The notes: generated by a model not told the origin, from the sequence alone. 39,555 bases of DNA from an uncultured bacterium (GCA_900550295.1 URRM01000005.1:1-39555); one strand, 5' to 3'; shown: positions 1 to 7,827, numbered from the stretch's first letter. Numbers and translations: made by a program.

Positions 1-1
1 C

Positions 2-67
2 GATGAAAAACATGATATCCAGAAGTTAACAAAACGAATTTTATTAAAAATATTAAAAATTGATTAA
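2..67 (+). CDS. Possible C-terminal tail of a gene cut by the window edge
   Basis: Frame 2 is open from the first base to a TAA at 65-67 and encodes 21 residues rich in Lys, Ile and Leu. No start is visible because the reading frame enters from outside the window. The tail is too short to assign to a family. It may be chance, since 21 open codons are unremarkable, but the stretch lies directly ahead of a transposase remnant, so it could be the end of the neighbouring upstream gene. Confidence 0.25.
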   Translation, partial: DEKHDIQKLTKRILLKILKID

Positions 68-182
68 TTATTACAAAATCAATTTGCGGAAAAAGAGTGT
101 GCTAAAATAACCTTCCCATGTACATGGTTCCTTAAAATTGATATAATAAAAACAAGTTAAGATACAGTAATAGAGAGGGATT

Positions 183-404
183 ATGAAAAATAACCGACCA
201 ACATTAGCACAATATTTTGTAGAACAATCTTGCCCTGATAATAAGTTTTTAGAAGAAATGAACAATGTAATACCTTGGTGAGAAATAGAAGCTTGGTTCA
301 AAGGTCATTTAAAGAAAGAACGCAAAAAGACAGGTCGTCCATCGTATCAAATAATTTATAAATTTTTCAAGTTTGTTTCTTATAAATACATCTCCATCTC
401 ATAG
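183..404 (+). pseudogene. Decayed IS5-like transposase, N-terminal part only
   Basis: A strong Shine-Dalgarno (GAGAGGG, 172-178) precedes ATG 183. The frame reads 32 codons to VIPW and meets TGA at 279-281. The same frame continues with EIEAWFKGHLKK and GRPSYQ, then degrades to a TAG at 402-404. IPW followed by E-x-W and then GRPxY is the recognisable N-terminal region (InsH/DUF772 type) of IS5-group DDE transposases. The catalytic DDE domain is absent, as transposases of this group are normally 300 aa or more. What is seen: one in-frame stop plus loss of similarity after about 75 codons. Inference: an old insertion, truncated and inactive. The exact IS group is uncertain. Confidence 0.55.
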
Positions 405-531
405 CTAATTACATCTTGTTCTGTATGTTAAATTACATAAATAAAGTTGTAAATAAAGTGCAAGTGCAAGATAGGTATATTTTAGCCAAGAGTTAAATAT
501 AAAGCCTTTTATAGCGATTTTAATAGAATGA

Positions 532-690
532 GATGCACTTGTCGACAAAAATTTAAAATTTGCCCAAAATGAAGGATTAAGCAGTCAAAAACAAAATTTG
601 AAAACCTCAGAATGGGTATTAAAACGTATTTACCCAATTCAGCAAAATTCTAAATTTAGAAATTCATTAAAAATAAACACATATGAATAA
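532..690 (+). pseudogene. ORF fragment without start codon
   Basis: A frame of 52 sense codons ends at TAA 688-690. It follows directly after an in-frame TGA at 529-531 and contains no in-frame ATG. The translation is polar and protein-like (contains GLSSQKQN and SEWVLKRIYP) rather than low-complexity. I do not recognise it. It could be the 3' end of a second mobile-element or accessory gene whose front part was lost in 405-530, where I see no coding signal. It could also be chance. Confidence 0.25.
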
Positions 691-719
691 ATAAGTTAAG
701 GTATAAATATCAAAATTTA

Positions 720-749
720 TTGACAAATTACTACTAGTAGTGATATAAC
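720..749 (+). promoter_or_regulatory. Promoter with palindromic operator-like spacer
   Basis: TTGACA (720-725) and TATAAC (744-749) are 18 bp apart. The spacer contains the perfect 10-bp palindrome CTACTAGTAG (731-740), which extends to 16 of 18 matching positions over 727-744. A symmetric site between -35 and -10 is a classic repressor position. The predicted start lies just ahead of the small CDS at 771. Confidence 0.55.
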
Positions 750-770
750 ATATAAAAAAAAAGAGTTATG

Positions 771-1049
771 ATGGCAAACGAAATTAATAATAACTACAAA
801 AAACAACCAACTACAAATACTCAAAAAACAGAAGATAACAAAAACAAACCACTTACAAAAGAAGAAATTGCAAAAGCGGCTTACGAAGGAAGTATTTTTG
901 AAGCAGCTGAAAAAATACATAAAACAGTTACTAAAGATATTCCAGAAAAAATTCTTAAAGAAAGTCAAACTTGGAGTTGGGTAAAAAAACTTCAAAAATT
1001 CTTTGGAATAAAACCAGAAAACGAAGGACAAAAACCAGAAAATAAATAA
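771..1049 (+). CDS. Small charged hypothetical protein (92 aa)
   Basis: Not recognised. The first 25 residues are Asn/Thr/Lys-rich and probably disordered. A helical middle (about 28-60) and an amphipathic segment with WSWVKKLQKFFG (about 67-78) follow, then a Pro/Glu/Lys tail. No signal peptide or membrane segment. Two ATGs stand in tandem (768, 771). AAGAG at 761-765 is only 2 nt from the first but 5 nt from the second, so I chose 771. The gene has its own good promoter with an internal palindrome. The opposite strand carries a Phe-rich shadow frame which I discount. Its position among mobile-element debris suggests an accessory gene. Confidence 0.6.
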   Translation: MANEINNNYKKQPTTNTQKTEDNKNKPLTKEEIAKAAYEGSIFEAAEKIHKTVTKDIPEKILKESQTWSWVKKLQKFFGIKPENEGQKPENK

Positions 1050-1078
1050 TTAACATAATAAAGAATAATCAATCATTT

Positions 1079-1840
1079 TTATAATTTAAGATTCAGTTCT
1101 AATTTCTTGCCTATTTTATTATAATATCCATTATTTCTCACTGAAATAAATCCTGAATTATAACCACCATTAAATTTTTGGTATTTTCTTTTTTGTATAA
1201 TGATGTTCATATCTATGTCAGTTACATATTGATTATATTCATTATCTTCCCAAACTAACATATTTTCACTTGTTCTTTTTATGCAATCATCATATTTAGG
1301 TTCAATGAGAATTTTACCACCAGTGTTCATTAATCCACATTTGCCATTTTTATATATTGAAACTAAATTTGTTCTATAAAAGTGATGAATTGTATCATAA
1401 CAAAAGTCAGAAACAGGTACATTTTCAGTATCTACGTAATCATATTTACCGTTTAATTTTACTTTGCAAACCCGGTTTGAATATATTTCAACTTCATCAT
1501 ACATAAATGGACTTATAAAATTATTTCTTTCACAAGAATAAATTGCCCATTTATTTTTTTTTCTAAATTTATACCACCCTTTTTCGTCTAAGCCACCACA
1601 ATCATCATATACGAAATCATAAATAACATTGCCGTAAATATCTATTATCCCCCATTTATCTCCTACTCTTGCAGGAATTGAGCCACAATCACGAGTTAAA
1701 TAGATGCAAATTTCATCATATTTAAAATCAATTAACTTATTATTGAATTTATCAATAACACCCCATTTCCCATTTAATTTTGCACTTATTCTGTTGTTAT
1801 TACAACCAAAAATATCCTCATATTCAAAAGGTATCAACAA
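1079..1840 (-). CDS. WG-repeat protein joined out of frame to a DnaB-type fragment
   Basis: The protein is made of WG repeats: five recognisable units carry NGKWGVID, DKWGIID, KNKWAIY, NGKYDYVD and NGKCGLM, each followed by a PFxYD-like strand, then a degenerate sixth. No signal peptide or membrane segment is present. The frame begins inside a repeat, directly at LIPFEYED, so the N-terminal part of the array appears missing. The only upstream starts are TTG codons (1840 and 1837) without Shine-Dalgarno, inside the last codons of the DnaB-type gene (17-nt overlap, +1 frame). It may be translated by coupling or frameshifting, or it may be an untranslated remnant of a recombination event. WG repeats are widespread in bacteria with no single known function. 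Confidence 0.6.
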   Translation of the reverse strand: MLIPFEYEDIFGCNNNRISAKLNGKWGVIDKFNNKLIDFKYDEICIYLTRDCGSIPARVGDKWGIIDIYGNVIYDFVYDDCGGLDEKGWYKFRKKNKWAIYSCERNNFISPFMYDEVEIYSNRVCKVKLNGKYDYVDTENVPVSDFCYDTIHHFYRTNLVSIYKNGKCGLMNTGGKILIEPKYDDCIKRTSENMLVWEDNEYNQYVTDIDMNIIIQKRKYQKFNGGYNSGFISVRNNGYYNKIGKKLELNLKL

Positions 1841-2288
1841 AAATATAATCAGGGTTATTTTGTTTAACTTTTTCTTCTATAAACTTTGTATTAATAGAAT
1901 TATCATATATATCTATATTGTAATGACATAATTTATCAATAGCACTTTTAATTTTTTCTGATATGATTTTTACATTTAATGATTCTATATTATTTAAGGT
2001 GTGAAAATCGACTTCAGAAATGTGAACTAAAAGCCTTTTTAAAAATTGCTCTTTACTCATTCCCAAAGAAAAGAATAAACATTTTTTATTTTGTTCTAAT
2101 AAATTCAACATAATAGTTGTTATTAATGCCGTTTTTCCCATGGAAGGTCTTGCCCCAATTGTTATAATGCTTGATTTTTCAAGTCCTTTTAACATTATGT
2201 CTAAATCTTCAAAACCGGTTTCTAATACAGGGAGGTCTTTATCGAATATTTTATTGCAAACTTTTTCTAAAATTTCTTTTTCCAACAT
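1824..2288 (-). CDS. Truncated DnaB-type RecA-fold ATPase (154 aa)
   Basis: Resembles the C-terminal helicase domain of DnaB: TGFEDLD at 24-30, Walker A GARPSMGKT at 45-53, and a Walker B-like PDYIFVD at 146-152, where the protein stops. Replicative DnaB is about 450 aa. The N-terminal domain and everything after Walker B (DNA-binding loops, arginine finger) are absent, so helicase activity is unlikely. The 5' end looks genuine: AAGGAG 7 nt before ATG, with a TATAAT promoter at 2309-2314. The 3' end looks broken, because the frame runs out of phase into the WG-repeat frame. It could be a small regulatory ATPase but more likely is half of a chimeric or decayed gene. Confidence 0.7.
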   Translation of the reverse strand: MLEKEILEKVCNKIFDKDLPVLETGFEDLDIMLKGLEKSSIITIGARPSMGKTALITTIMLNLLEQNKKCLFFSLGMSKEQFLKRLLVHISEVDFHTLNNIESLNVKIISEKIKSAIDKLCHYNIDIYDNSINTKFIEEKVKQNNPDYIFVDTF

Positions 2289-2308
2289 AATAATCTCCTT
2301 ATGAATGT

Positions 2309-2342
2309 ATTATAAAGTATAGCTATGTCAAAAACGGACATA
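2309..2342 (-). promoter_or_regulatory. TATAAT promoter with TGTC-N7-GACA inverted repeat
   Basis: On the minus strand TATAAT occupies 2314-2309, 20 nt ahead of the DnaB-type ATG. An inverted repeat with 6-bp arms (2324-2342, core TGTCAAAAACGGACA at 2326-2340 on the plus strand) lies over the -35 region. The same core with identical spacing to TATAAT recurs at 3731-3766, so this is a repeated regulatory module and not chance. Confidence 0.55.
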
Positions 2343-2383
2343 TTAAAACCTATATTTACAAATTTGTAAATATAGGTTTTAAT
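2342..2383 (-). terminator. 42-bp perfect palindrome, likely terminator
   Basis: Positions 2342-2362 and 2363-2383 are exact reverse complements with no central spacer. It lies 25 nt past the stop of the leftward DUF1643 gene and abuts the inverted repeat of the next promoter, so a terminator between two minus-strand units fits. The U-rich tail (2384-2393) is on the plus side, which would better suit rightward transcription. A protein-binding or replication-related role cannot be excluded. Confidence 0.5.
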
Positions 2384-2407
2384 TTTTATTTTTACCAAAA
2401 AAGTTTA

Positions 2408-3106
2408 TTATTTAGATTCTACAAAAAAGTGTCCATCATCTTCCTTAATTATCAAATAATTTTTTTGTGGATTTTTTATAAATTCGTAAAATTGATTTCT
2501 ATTTTCAGAATGTTGAATACTCAAATGTCTTGGTCTAGAATTTAAAGTAAGACTATTTGCATAAGTCCAAATTTTCTTATCTTTTAATTGAGTTAAATAA
2601 CTCTGATATTGTTCTTCCGAAACACCATCACCACATGCTATTAAAATTTCGTCTACACTTTCTAAAAAATTTATAACTAATTTTTCATTTTTTTCCTCTA
2701 ATTTAACATTCTTGTTTTTGAAATATTTTTTTGCTTCTTCACCGTTTCCGCAAATTTTAGAAAAAGAATTTAATATGACAACTTTTTTAAATTCTTTTAA
2801 TGCGTATGCAACTCTTATAACATTTTGTATTGTTGAATCAATACTTTTTGGGGGGAAGGTATTTGAAGGATTCATCAATAAAACATACATTGTTTTTTGT
2901 GAATTGATTTCGTTATTTTCTAAATTAAATTCTAAGTAGTAACGATGACCACCTTTTGTACATTTATTTTCTTCATAGATACCGAAACCACAAACCTCAA
3001 TTTTATTTTCAATTTCACCTTTTTCTTTTTTTCTAAATGCAATTGTATTCTTTATTGTTTCTGATTTTGTACATCCTATTTTATTTAAAATTTCTTCTAC
3101 GTTCAT
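2408..3106 (-). CDS. DUF1643 family protein
   Basis: The middle matches the DUF1643 pattern: a strand with LLMNPSNTFPPKSIDSTIQN (about 78-97) corresponding to the family's NPS-x-A-x-x-DDPTI signature, followed by VVILNSFS and later VDEILIACGDG. The family has no established biochemical activity and is found in phages, plasmids and genomic islands. No signal peptide. AAGGAG lies 8 nt before the ATG. It stands between an HTH protein and the DnaB-type fragment, all on the minus strand and separately spaced. Transcription probably ends at the 42-bp palindrome. Function unknown. Confidence 0.7.
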   Translation of the reverse strand: MNVEEILNKIGCTKSETIKNTIAFRKKEKGEIENKIEVCGFGIYEENKCTKGGHRYYLEFNLENNEINSQKTMYVLLMNPSNTFPPKSIDSTIQNVIRVAYALKEFKKVVILNSFSKICGNGEEAKKYFKNKNVKLEEKNEKLVINFLESVDEILIACGDGVSEEQYQSYLTQLKDKKIWTYANSLTLNSRPRHLSIQHSENRNQFYEFIKNPQKNYLIIKEDDGHFFVESK

Positions 3107-3153
3107 GTTGTTTTCTCCTTTTTTTTATATAATATCAAAATACATTACAAATG

Positions 3154-3567
3154 TTATTCATCAATTTTAGTGCTAATTGTTTTATTTTCAAATTTTAGTT
3201 CTTGGTAAAAAAAACCTCCATTATTACTGTAAGTTATTTTGAACAGTTTGTTTTCGTCTTGTTCATTTTCTAAATATTTCATAATTGTTACCACATCTTT
3301 TTTAGATAAGTAAATTTCACTGATTAATTGGTCGTTTTCATCATATTTCCAATATGGAATTGTTTCCTTATTACAAACTTCGACTTTTTCTAAATCGGCT
3401 TTTTCTAGAAGTTGTTTTCGATTAATTACTCCATATTTTTGATACAAAGCATCAATTCTACAATCATTAGTTTTTAAAGTTTTTAAAAGTTGCTTGTTAA
3501 TTTCTTCTCGACTTAAACCATTTGCAAAACCTTTTAAAATAATAAATTCTTCGTTTGTTAGGTACAT
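3154..3567 (-). CDS. LuxR/GerE-type HTH protein with unknown C-terminal domain
   Basis: Residues 1-55 follow the LuxR-type helix-turn-helix pattern: LTNEEFIILKGFANGLSREEI, a divergent recognition helix, then YQKYGVINRKQLLEKA, matching the usual LTxxExxVLxLxAxGxSxxEIA and KLxVxNRxxA. Unlike most family members the HTH is N-terminal. The remaining 80 residues (IYLSKKDVVTIMKYLENEQ, then beta-like ITYSNNGGFFYQELKF) match nothing I know. AAAGGAGG is 6 nt before ATG. It is a plausible local regulator, and the TGTC-N7-GACA sites at 2326 and 3748 are candidate targets. That link is inference only. Confidence 0.6.
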   Translation of the reverse strand: MYLTNEEFIILKGFANGLSREEINKQLLKTLKTNDCRIDALYQKYGVINRKQLLEKADLEKVEVCNKETIPYWKYDENDQLISEIYLSKKDVVTIMKYLENEQDENKLFKITYSNNGGFFYQELKFENKTISTKIDE

Positions 3568-3637
3568 CTTGCCTCCTTTTGGTTAAACTAAACTTATTTC
3601 AATTTTATTGTCACACTTCCATGACTTTATTTTATCA

Positions 3638-3646
3638 ATTATAGCA
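3638..3646 (-). promoter_or_regulatory. Extended -10 promoter for the HTH gene
   Basis: On the minus strand TGCTATAAT is an extended -10 element whose start point would be near 3631, giving a leader of about 60 nt. No clear -35 is present, which is common with TGn-extended sites. Confidence 0.4.
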
Positions 3647-3730
3647 CATGTTGAAAAAATCCGTATCCATTTTCATCAAAACGCACGTCAAATATGAGTT
3701 TTAGAAATAACAACATCGGAATATAGCAAG

Positions 3731-3766
3731 ATTATAAACTATACTTGTGTCAAAAACGGACACAAG
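3731..3766 (-). promoter_or_regulatory. Second copy of the TGTC-N7-GACA / TATAAT module
   Basis: TATAAT on the minus strand (3736-3731) and the core TGTCAAAAACGGACA (3748-3762 on the plus strand) with 8-bp arms CTTGTGTC/GACACAAG (3744-3766). Distance from TATAAT is identical to the copy near 2326. The nearest leftward start codon of a credible gene is 3567, about 160 nt away. The 3568-3823 gap holds no other convincing gene. Confidence 0.5.
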
Positions 3767-3823
3767 TAAAAAAAATAATTATGTTGTCTTTATAATTTAA
3801 TTAAAAGGCATGATACAAAAATA

Positions 3824-5434
3824 TTATTCAGCTTTAAATTGTTTGCAATAGGCATCCACATCTAATGTTTTGCCTGTAGCTTGTTTTAGAAGTTCTTCTT
3901 CTGATTTTGAAGATCCATATTTAAAAATATTATTGAAGAATTTAGCTGTGTCTTTTGATTCTGTAAGTTTTACTTTTCCACCTTTTGAGGCAGCATTATA
4001 CAATTGTTCTGCCATAACTTCACCCTCTGCATAGTAGTGATAATACACCGGAGAATGAATAAAGTGATCAATATCTGTCCATTCTAAAGAACTGTATCTG
4101 TCATTATTATATTTTTTTCCGCAATCCTTCCAAAGTTTATTCAAATCTTGATTTGGATTTTCATACATTGCTTTTTCAAATCTATCAACTTGGATATATG
4201 CACGAATATTATCTGCTTTATTTGAAATAGAAGCCTCTTTAATTTCTTTTGCCACATTTTCAGGTAAATCCAAAACTTTTGCTAATGAGCCTTCTTTTTC
4301 TACTAAACTTCCCATAAGCAACGCAATGCCTTCATCCAAAGTTTCAGATGCAATAGTTTTTTGAGCCATCGGTAAATTTTCACTGAAACTACTGTAATAT
4401 ACAGCGTGCCCTAATTCGTGCATTAATGTACTAACGCTGAACAATGGGGCTTTTTCAAGGTCTAAATCAGCAAGAACCCTAATGTCTTTGTTTGGATCAA
4501 TTGAGGTTGTTTGTCTTGAATTTATTTTATTTTCTCTTGGAAACAAATCAAATGACTTTATAGGCATGTCGATAATATTCCAGCCCATATTTTTGTATAC
4601 ATCTGAACAAAGTCCAAGAATATTATTTTTACCTAATCTATCGGCAACAAGTTTTACAGTTTCAGGAGAAATGCTTTTCTTATTTTTTTCAACACCTTTT
4701 GTTGCATCAGCAATTTTGTTAAACATGGCCTCAAGAGATTTCGAATCTTTGCCTTGTTCTGCTAATTTCATTTCATAAAAATTTTTATAGCCATTCTTCT
4801 TTGCATAATCATTTCTGGCGTTAACTAATTTTACGATATCTTTTGAAATGTAATCTCTATATGCTACACCTTCCGGTTTTGCAAACTTATTTGCTTTTAG
4901 TTGTACTTCATTTTCAAGACCGGAAAGTTTCTCATAGTCCTCATCTTTTTCATTTTCTTCTGATTGACATAAATTAAAGTTTTCTAAAACTTCATTTAAT
5001 TCAGCTTTTAATTTAGGATTTTTGATTTTTGTATTATCTTTTAAGTTTTTAAATTTATCTTGAAGCTCTTTATCTGCATAAAAATTATTATATTTGTCAG
5101 TTTTTTCATCAAGTTTAGCCTGTTTTTCTGCTGTATTATCAATAATATAATCCCAATAAGCCTTATTAGCATCAACTTCAGCTTTGTGAAAAGATTTATT
5201 TAATTTATTAATAGCATTTTTAACATCTCGTTCTTGATTTGTTAGAGGTTGCAACGAAACGTTCTTAGGTTTTACATTTTTACCTAAAAAAGGAATAACA
5301 TAAGCTAATTTATTTTGAACCAACGAGTCATACTTAGGTACTTCAACAGATTGAACCTCTATTTTAGATTCAACCTTTGAAACATTTTTATCCAAAGATA
5401 TATTATTTATCTTGCTGTTATATAAAACCTGCAT
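3824..5434 (-). CDS. M2/M3-like zinc metallopeptidase without signal peptide
   Basis: HELGH at 339-343 is the gluzincin zinc motif (two His ligands, catalytic Glu). SETLDEGIALLMG (363-375) supplies the downstream Glu ligand (E364 or E368). VNARNDYAKKNGYKNFYEMKL (204-224) is a typical M2/M3 oligopeptidase segment. The C-terminal half (YYHYYAEGEVMAEQLY) also fits. The first 60 or so residues are polar and lack a hydrophobic core, so Sec export is not predicted. Residues 66-180 are helical and charged, as in the family's N-terminal lid. At 536 aa it is close to family length. Likely role: cleavage of peptides in the cytosol, unless exported by another route. Start: ATG 5434 with AGGG 7 nt upstream. 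Monocistronic on context. Confidence 0.8.
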   Translation of the reverse strand: MQVLYNSKINNISLDKNVSKVESKIEVQSVEVPKYDSLVQNKLAYVIPFLGKNVKPKNVSLQPLTNQERDVKNAINKLNKSFHKAEVDANKAYWDYIIDNTAEKQAKLDEKTDKYNNFYADKELQDKFKNLKDNTKIKNPKLKAELNEVLENFNLCQSEENEKDEDYEKLSGLENEVQLKANKFAKPEGVAYRDYISKDIVKLVNARNDYAKKNGYKNFYEMKLAEQGKDSKSLEAMFNKIADATKGVEKNKKSISPETVKLVADRLGKNNILGLCSDVYKNMGWNIIDMPIKSFDLFPRENKINSRQTTSIDPNKDIRVLADLDLEKAPLFSVSTLMHELGHAVYYSSFSENLPMAQKTIASETLDEGIALLMGSLVEKEGSLAKVLDLPENVAKEIKEASISNKADNIRAYIQVDRFEKAMYENPNQDLNKLWKDCGKKYNNDRYSSLEWTDIDHFIHSPVYYHYYAEGEVMAEQLYNAASKGGKVKLTESKDTAKFFNNIFKYGSSKSEEELLKQATGKTLDVDAYCKQFKAE

Positions 5435-5751
5435 TTATAACCCTAAGTAACGTCTATATATTTTAAAAAACATGATTTTCGGAAAAATTGCCTCTGTGAC
5501 TTAAATTTGCTAAAAAAATTTATATTTAATTAAAATTACAGTAAACTTCGACGTCGATAAAATCCAATTCTGGTGTAAGACATCAAACATTTTGAAAAGC
5601 ATTTGCAATAATGATTTATTGATGTATTTTAATTATCATAAATTACCCAGTATAAAACCTAAAATAAATATTAACATTATCGGCAATTGCGTTTTTTTGA
5701 TATAAAATGATATTGTAGAAGTTAGTATAGAATATTTTAAGGAAATATATT
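5435..5751. other. Non-coding gap between divergent genes
   Basis: About 317 bp, strongly AT-rich. It must hold the leftward promoter of the metallopeptidase and the rightward promoter of nifU. I see short palindromes (CGACGTCG at 5551, GCAATTGC at 5683) and TTGATA at 5697, but no confident -35/-10 pair, riboswitch or ORF. TAAGGA at 5738-5743 is the nifU ribosome binding site. Confidence 0.4.
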
Positions 5752-6573
5752 ATGTGGGATTATTCGGAAAAAGTTATGGATCATTATAGAAATCCAAGAA
5801 ACGTAGGCAAAATCGACAACCCTGATGCTGTTGGTGAAGCCGGTTCTTTAGCTTGCGGTGATTCATTAAAATTATATTTAAAAATAGAAAATGGCATCGT
5901 TACAGATGCGAAATTCCAAACTTTTGGTTGCGGTTCTGCCGTTGCGAGTTCAAGCATTTTGACAGAAATGATTATCGGCAAACCTGTAGAAGAAGTAAAA
6001 AAAATTACAAACAAAGATATTGCGGATCAATTAGGAGGTCTTCCTCCTGAAAAAATGCACTGTTCTGTAATGGGACACGAAGCATTAGAAGACGCATTAA
6101 AAAATTACTTTGACGAAGAAATTACTATTCCTTTGGAAGAAAAAATTGTTTGCCAATGTTTTAGTGTAACAGAAAATCAAATTTTAGAAGCTATTGAAAC
6201 AAATAATCTAAAAACTGTTGAAGATGTAACTAATTACACAAAAGCAGGCGGAGCTTGTGGTCGTTGTAAATCAGCCATTAAAGCTATTCTTGATTCATAC
6301 TGGGAAAAGAAGGATGCTGACAAACCCAAATTGACACAAACTCAAAAAATTTTAAAAATTAACAGTGTAATAGAAAATCAAATTTCACCGGAATTACAAA
6401 AAGACGGTGGAGATATTGAACTTGTTGACATAGAAGACAATAAAGTTTACGTAAAACTTAGAGGCAGATGTTCAGGTTGTAAAAATTCACATATGACATT
6501 GAAAGTTTTTGTAGAACAAACACTTAGAGAAACTGTTTCTAGCCAAATTGACGTTATAGAGGTTCAACAATAA
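5752..6573 (+). CDS. nifU: NifU, three-domain Fe-S scaffold
   Basis: Full NifU architecture in 273 aa. The IscU-type domain has its three cluster Cys (C35 in ACGD, C60 in GCGSA, C104 in HCSVM). A BFD-like [2Fe-2S] domain has C134, C136, C169 and C172. The C-terminal Nfu domain has CxxC (C240, C243). It assembles Fe-S clusters in the cytosol from sulfur supplied by the desulfurase encoded next. TAAGGA 8 nt before ATG. The stop overlaps the nifS start (TAATG), implying translational coupling. No nitrogenase genes are visible, so this is probably the general housekeeping Fe-S system, as in Epsilonproteobacteria and other lineages using NifU/NifS instead of Isc. Confidence 0.93.
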   Translation: MWDYSEKVMDHYRNPRNVGKIDNPDAVGEAGSLACGDSLKLYLKIENGIVTDAKFQTFGCGSAVASSSILTEMIIGKPVEEVKKITNKDIADQLGGLPPEKMHCSVMGHEALEDALKNYFDEEITIPLEEKIVCQCFSVTENQILEAIETNNLKTVEDVTNYTKAGGACGRCKSAIKAILDSYWEKKDADKPKLTQTQKILKINSVIENQISPELQKDGGDIELVDIEDNKVYVKLRGRCSGCKNSHMTLKVFVEQTLRETVSSQIDVIEVQQ

Positions 6574-7772
6574 TGACAAATAACATAATTTATTTAGATA
6601 ACAACGCTACAACTTGCGTTGATGAAAAAGTTTTAGAAGAAATGCTTCCATACTTAAAAGAAGAGTATGCAAACCCTTCAAGTATGTATGACTTTGCAAC
6701 AAAACCCGCAAAAGCTATTCAAACAGCAAGAAAACAAGTTCAAGAATTTTTAGGTGCCGCAAGTGAAAAAGAAATTATATTCACATCTTGCGGTTCTGAA
6801 AGTGCAAATACTGCAATTAGAAGTGCATTATCAATTAACAAAACAAAAAGGCACATTATAACAACAGCTGTAGAACATCCTTGTGTATTAAACACATACC
6901 AATACTTTGAAAAGCAAGGATATAAAGCGGATTATATCGGTGTTAATGCAAATGGTGAACTAAACATTCAAGAATTATTAGAAAAAATTACTGACGAAAC
7001 AGCATTGGTATCAATAATGTGGGCAAATAATGAAACGGGTATTATATTCCCTGTTGAAAAAATTGCAGAAATGGTAAAAGAAAAGAATCCACACACTCTT
7101 GTTTATGTTGATGCAGTACAAATTGCAGGTAAAATCAATATCAACGTAAAAGGTACAAAAATCGATATGTTGGGGGTATCCGGTCACAAATTCCACGCAC
7201 CAAAAGGCATTGGTATTTTATACGTAAAATCCGGAACTATAATGTCACCACTAATTATTGGCGGTCACCAAGAACGAGGTAGACGTGCAGGTACAGAAAA
7301 TGTACCTTATATCGTTGGTATTGGTAAAGCGGCAGAACTAGCTCAAGACAGTTTAGACGTTGAATTGCATAAAGTAAAACATTTGAGAGATAAGTTAGAA
7401 ACCGGAATAATTAAAAATGTATACAATGCTCGCTTAAATACATCTTTAACAAACAGAGTTCCCAATACTACAAACATTGGTTTTCAATATATTGAAGGGG
7501 AATTAATTTTACTTCACTTGGCTGATATGGGAATTTGTGCAAGTTCCGGTAGTGCTTGTACATCAGGTTCTTTGGAACCAAGCCATGTTTTAAGAGCTAT
7601 GGGAATTCCATTCACAGCCTTGCATGGTAGTATTCGTTTTTCATTAAGCAGATTTACTAAAGAAGAAGAAATTGATTACGTAATTGAAAAAATTCCGCCA
7701 ATTATTGAAAAATTAAATACAATTTCACCATACCAGGATGAATTATTAGCCTTAAAAAATTTAAAACATTAA
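6573..7772 (+). CDS. nifS: Cysteine desulfurase NifS/IscS
   Basis: PLP-dependent class V aminotransferase fold, 399 aa. Schiff-base Lys is K206 in SGHKFHAPKG. The catalytic loop ASSGSACTSGSLEPSHVL places the persulfide Cys at C329. ANNETG and the HPCVLN segment after TTAVEH are family signatures. It converts cysteine to alanine and passes persulfide sulfur to NifU. One-nucleotide overlap with nifU (TAATG). I call it nifS from the pairing; an IscS name would also be acceptable. No terminator is seen before the next gene. Confidence 0.93.
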   Translation: MTNNIIYLDNNATTCVDEKVLEEMLPYLKEEYANPSSMYDFATKPAKAIQTARKQVQEFLGAASEKEIIFTSCGSESANTAIRSALSINKTKRHIITTAVEHPCVLNTYQYFEKQGYKADYIGVNANGELNIQELLEKITDETALVSIMWANNETGIIFPVEKIAEMVKEKNPHTLVYVDAVQIAGKININVKGTKIDMLGVSGHKFHAPKGIGILYVKSGTIMSPLIIGGHQERGRRAGTENVPYIVGIGKAAELAQDSLDVELHKVKHLRDKLETGIIKNVYNARLNTSLTNRVPNTTNIGFQYIEGELILLHLADMGICASSGSACTSGSLEPSHVLRAMGIPFTALHGSIRFSLSRFTKEEEIDYVIEKIPPIIEKLNTISPYQDELLALKNLKH

Positions 7773-7827
7773 AAATATCCTCTTAATGAAGGTATAAAAT
7801 TTCTTAAAATCATACATAATATAAAGT

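Noticed and set aside
279..281. TGA read as a sense codon in the transposase remnant
   Set aside because: TGA ends credible genes elsewhere (for example the TPR gene at 29837-29839), and the remnant also lacks its catalytic domain, so recoding is unnecessary.
717..1031. 104-aa Phe/Cys-rich frame on the minus strand
   Set aside because: It mirrors the plus-strand Lys/Glu gene, has no SD or promoter, and its composition is the expected shadow of A-rich codons.
3646..3690. 13-codon ORF on the minus strand downstream of the second promoter module
   Set aside because: Too short, no SD, and its end overlaps the HTH gene's -10 box.
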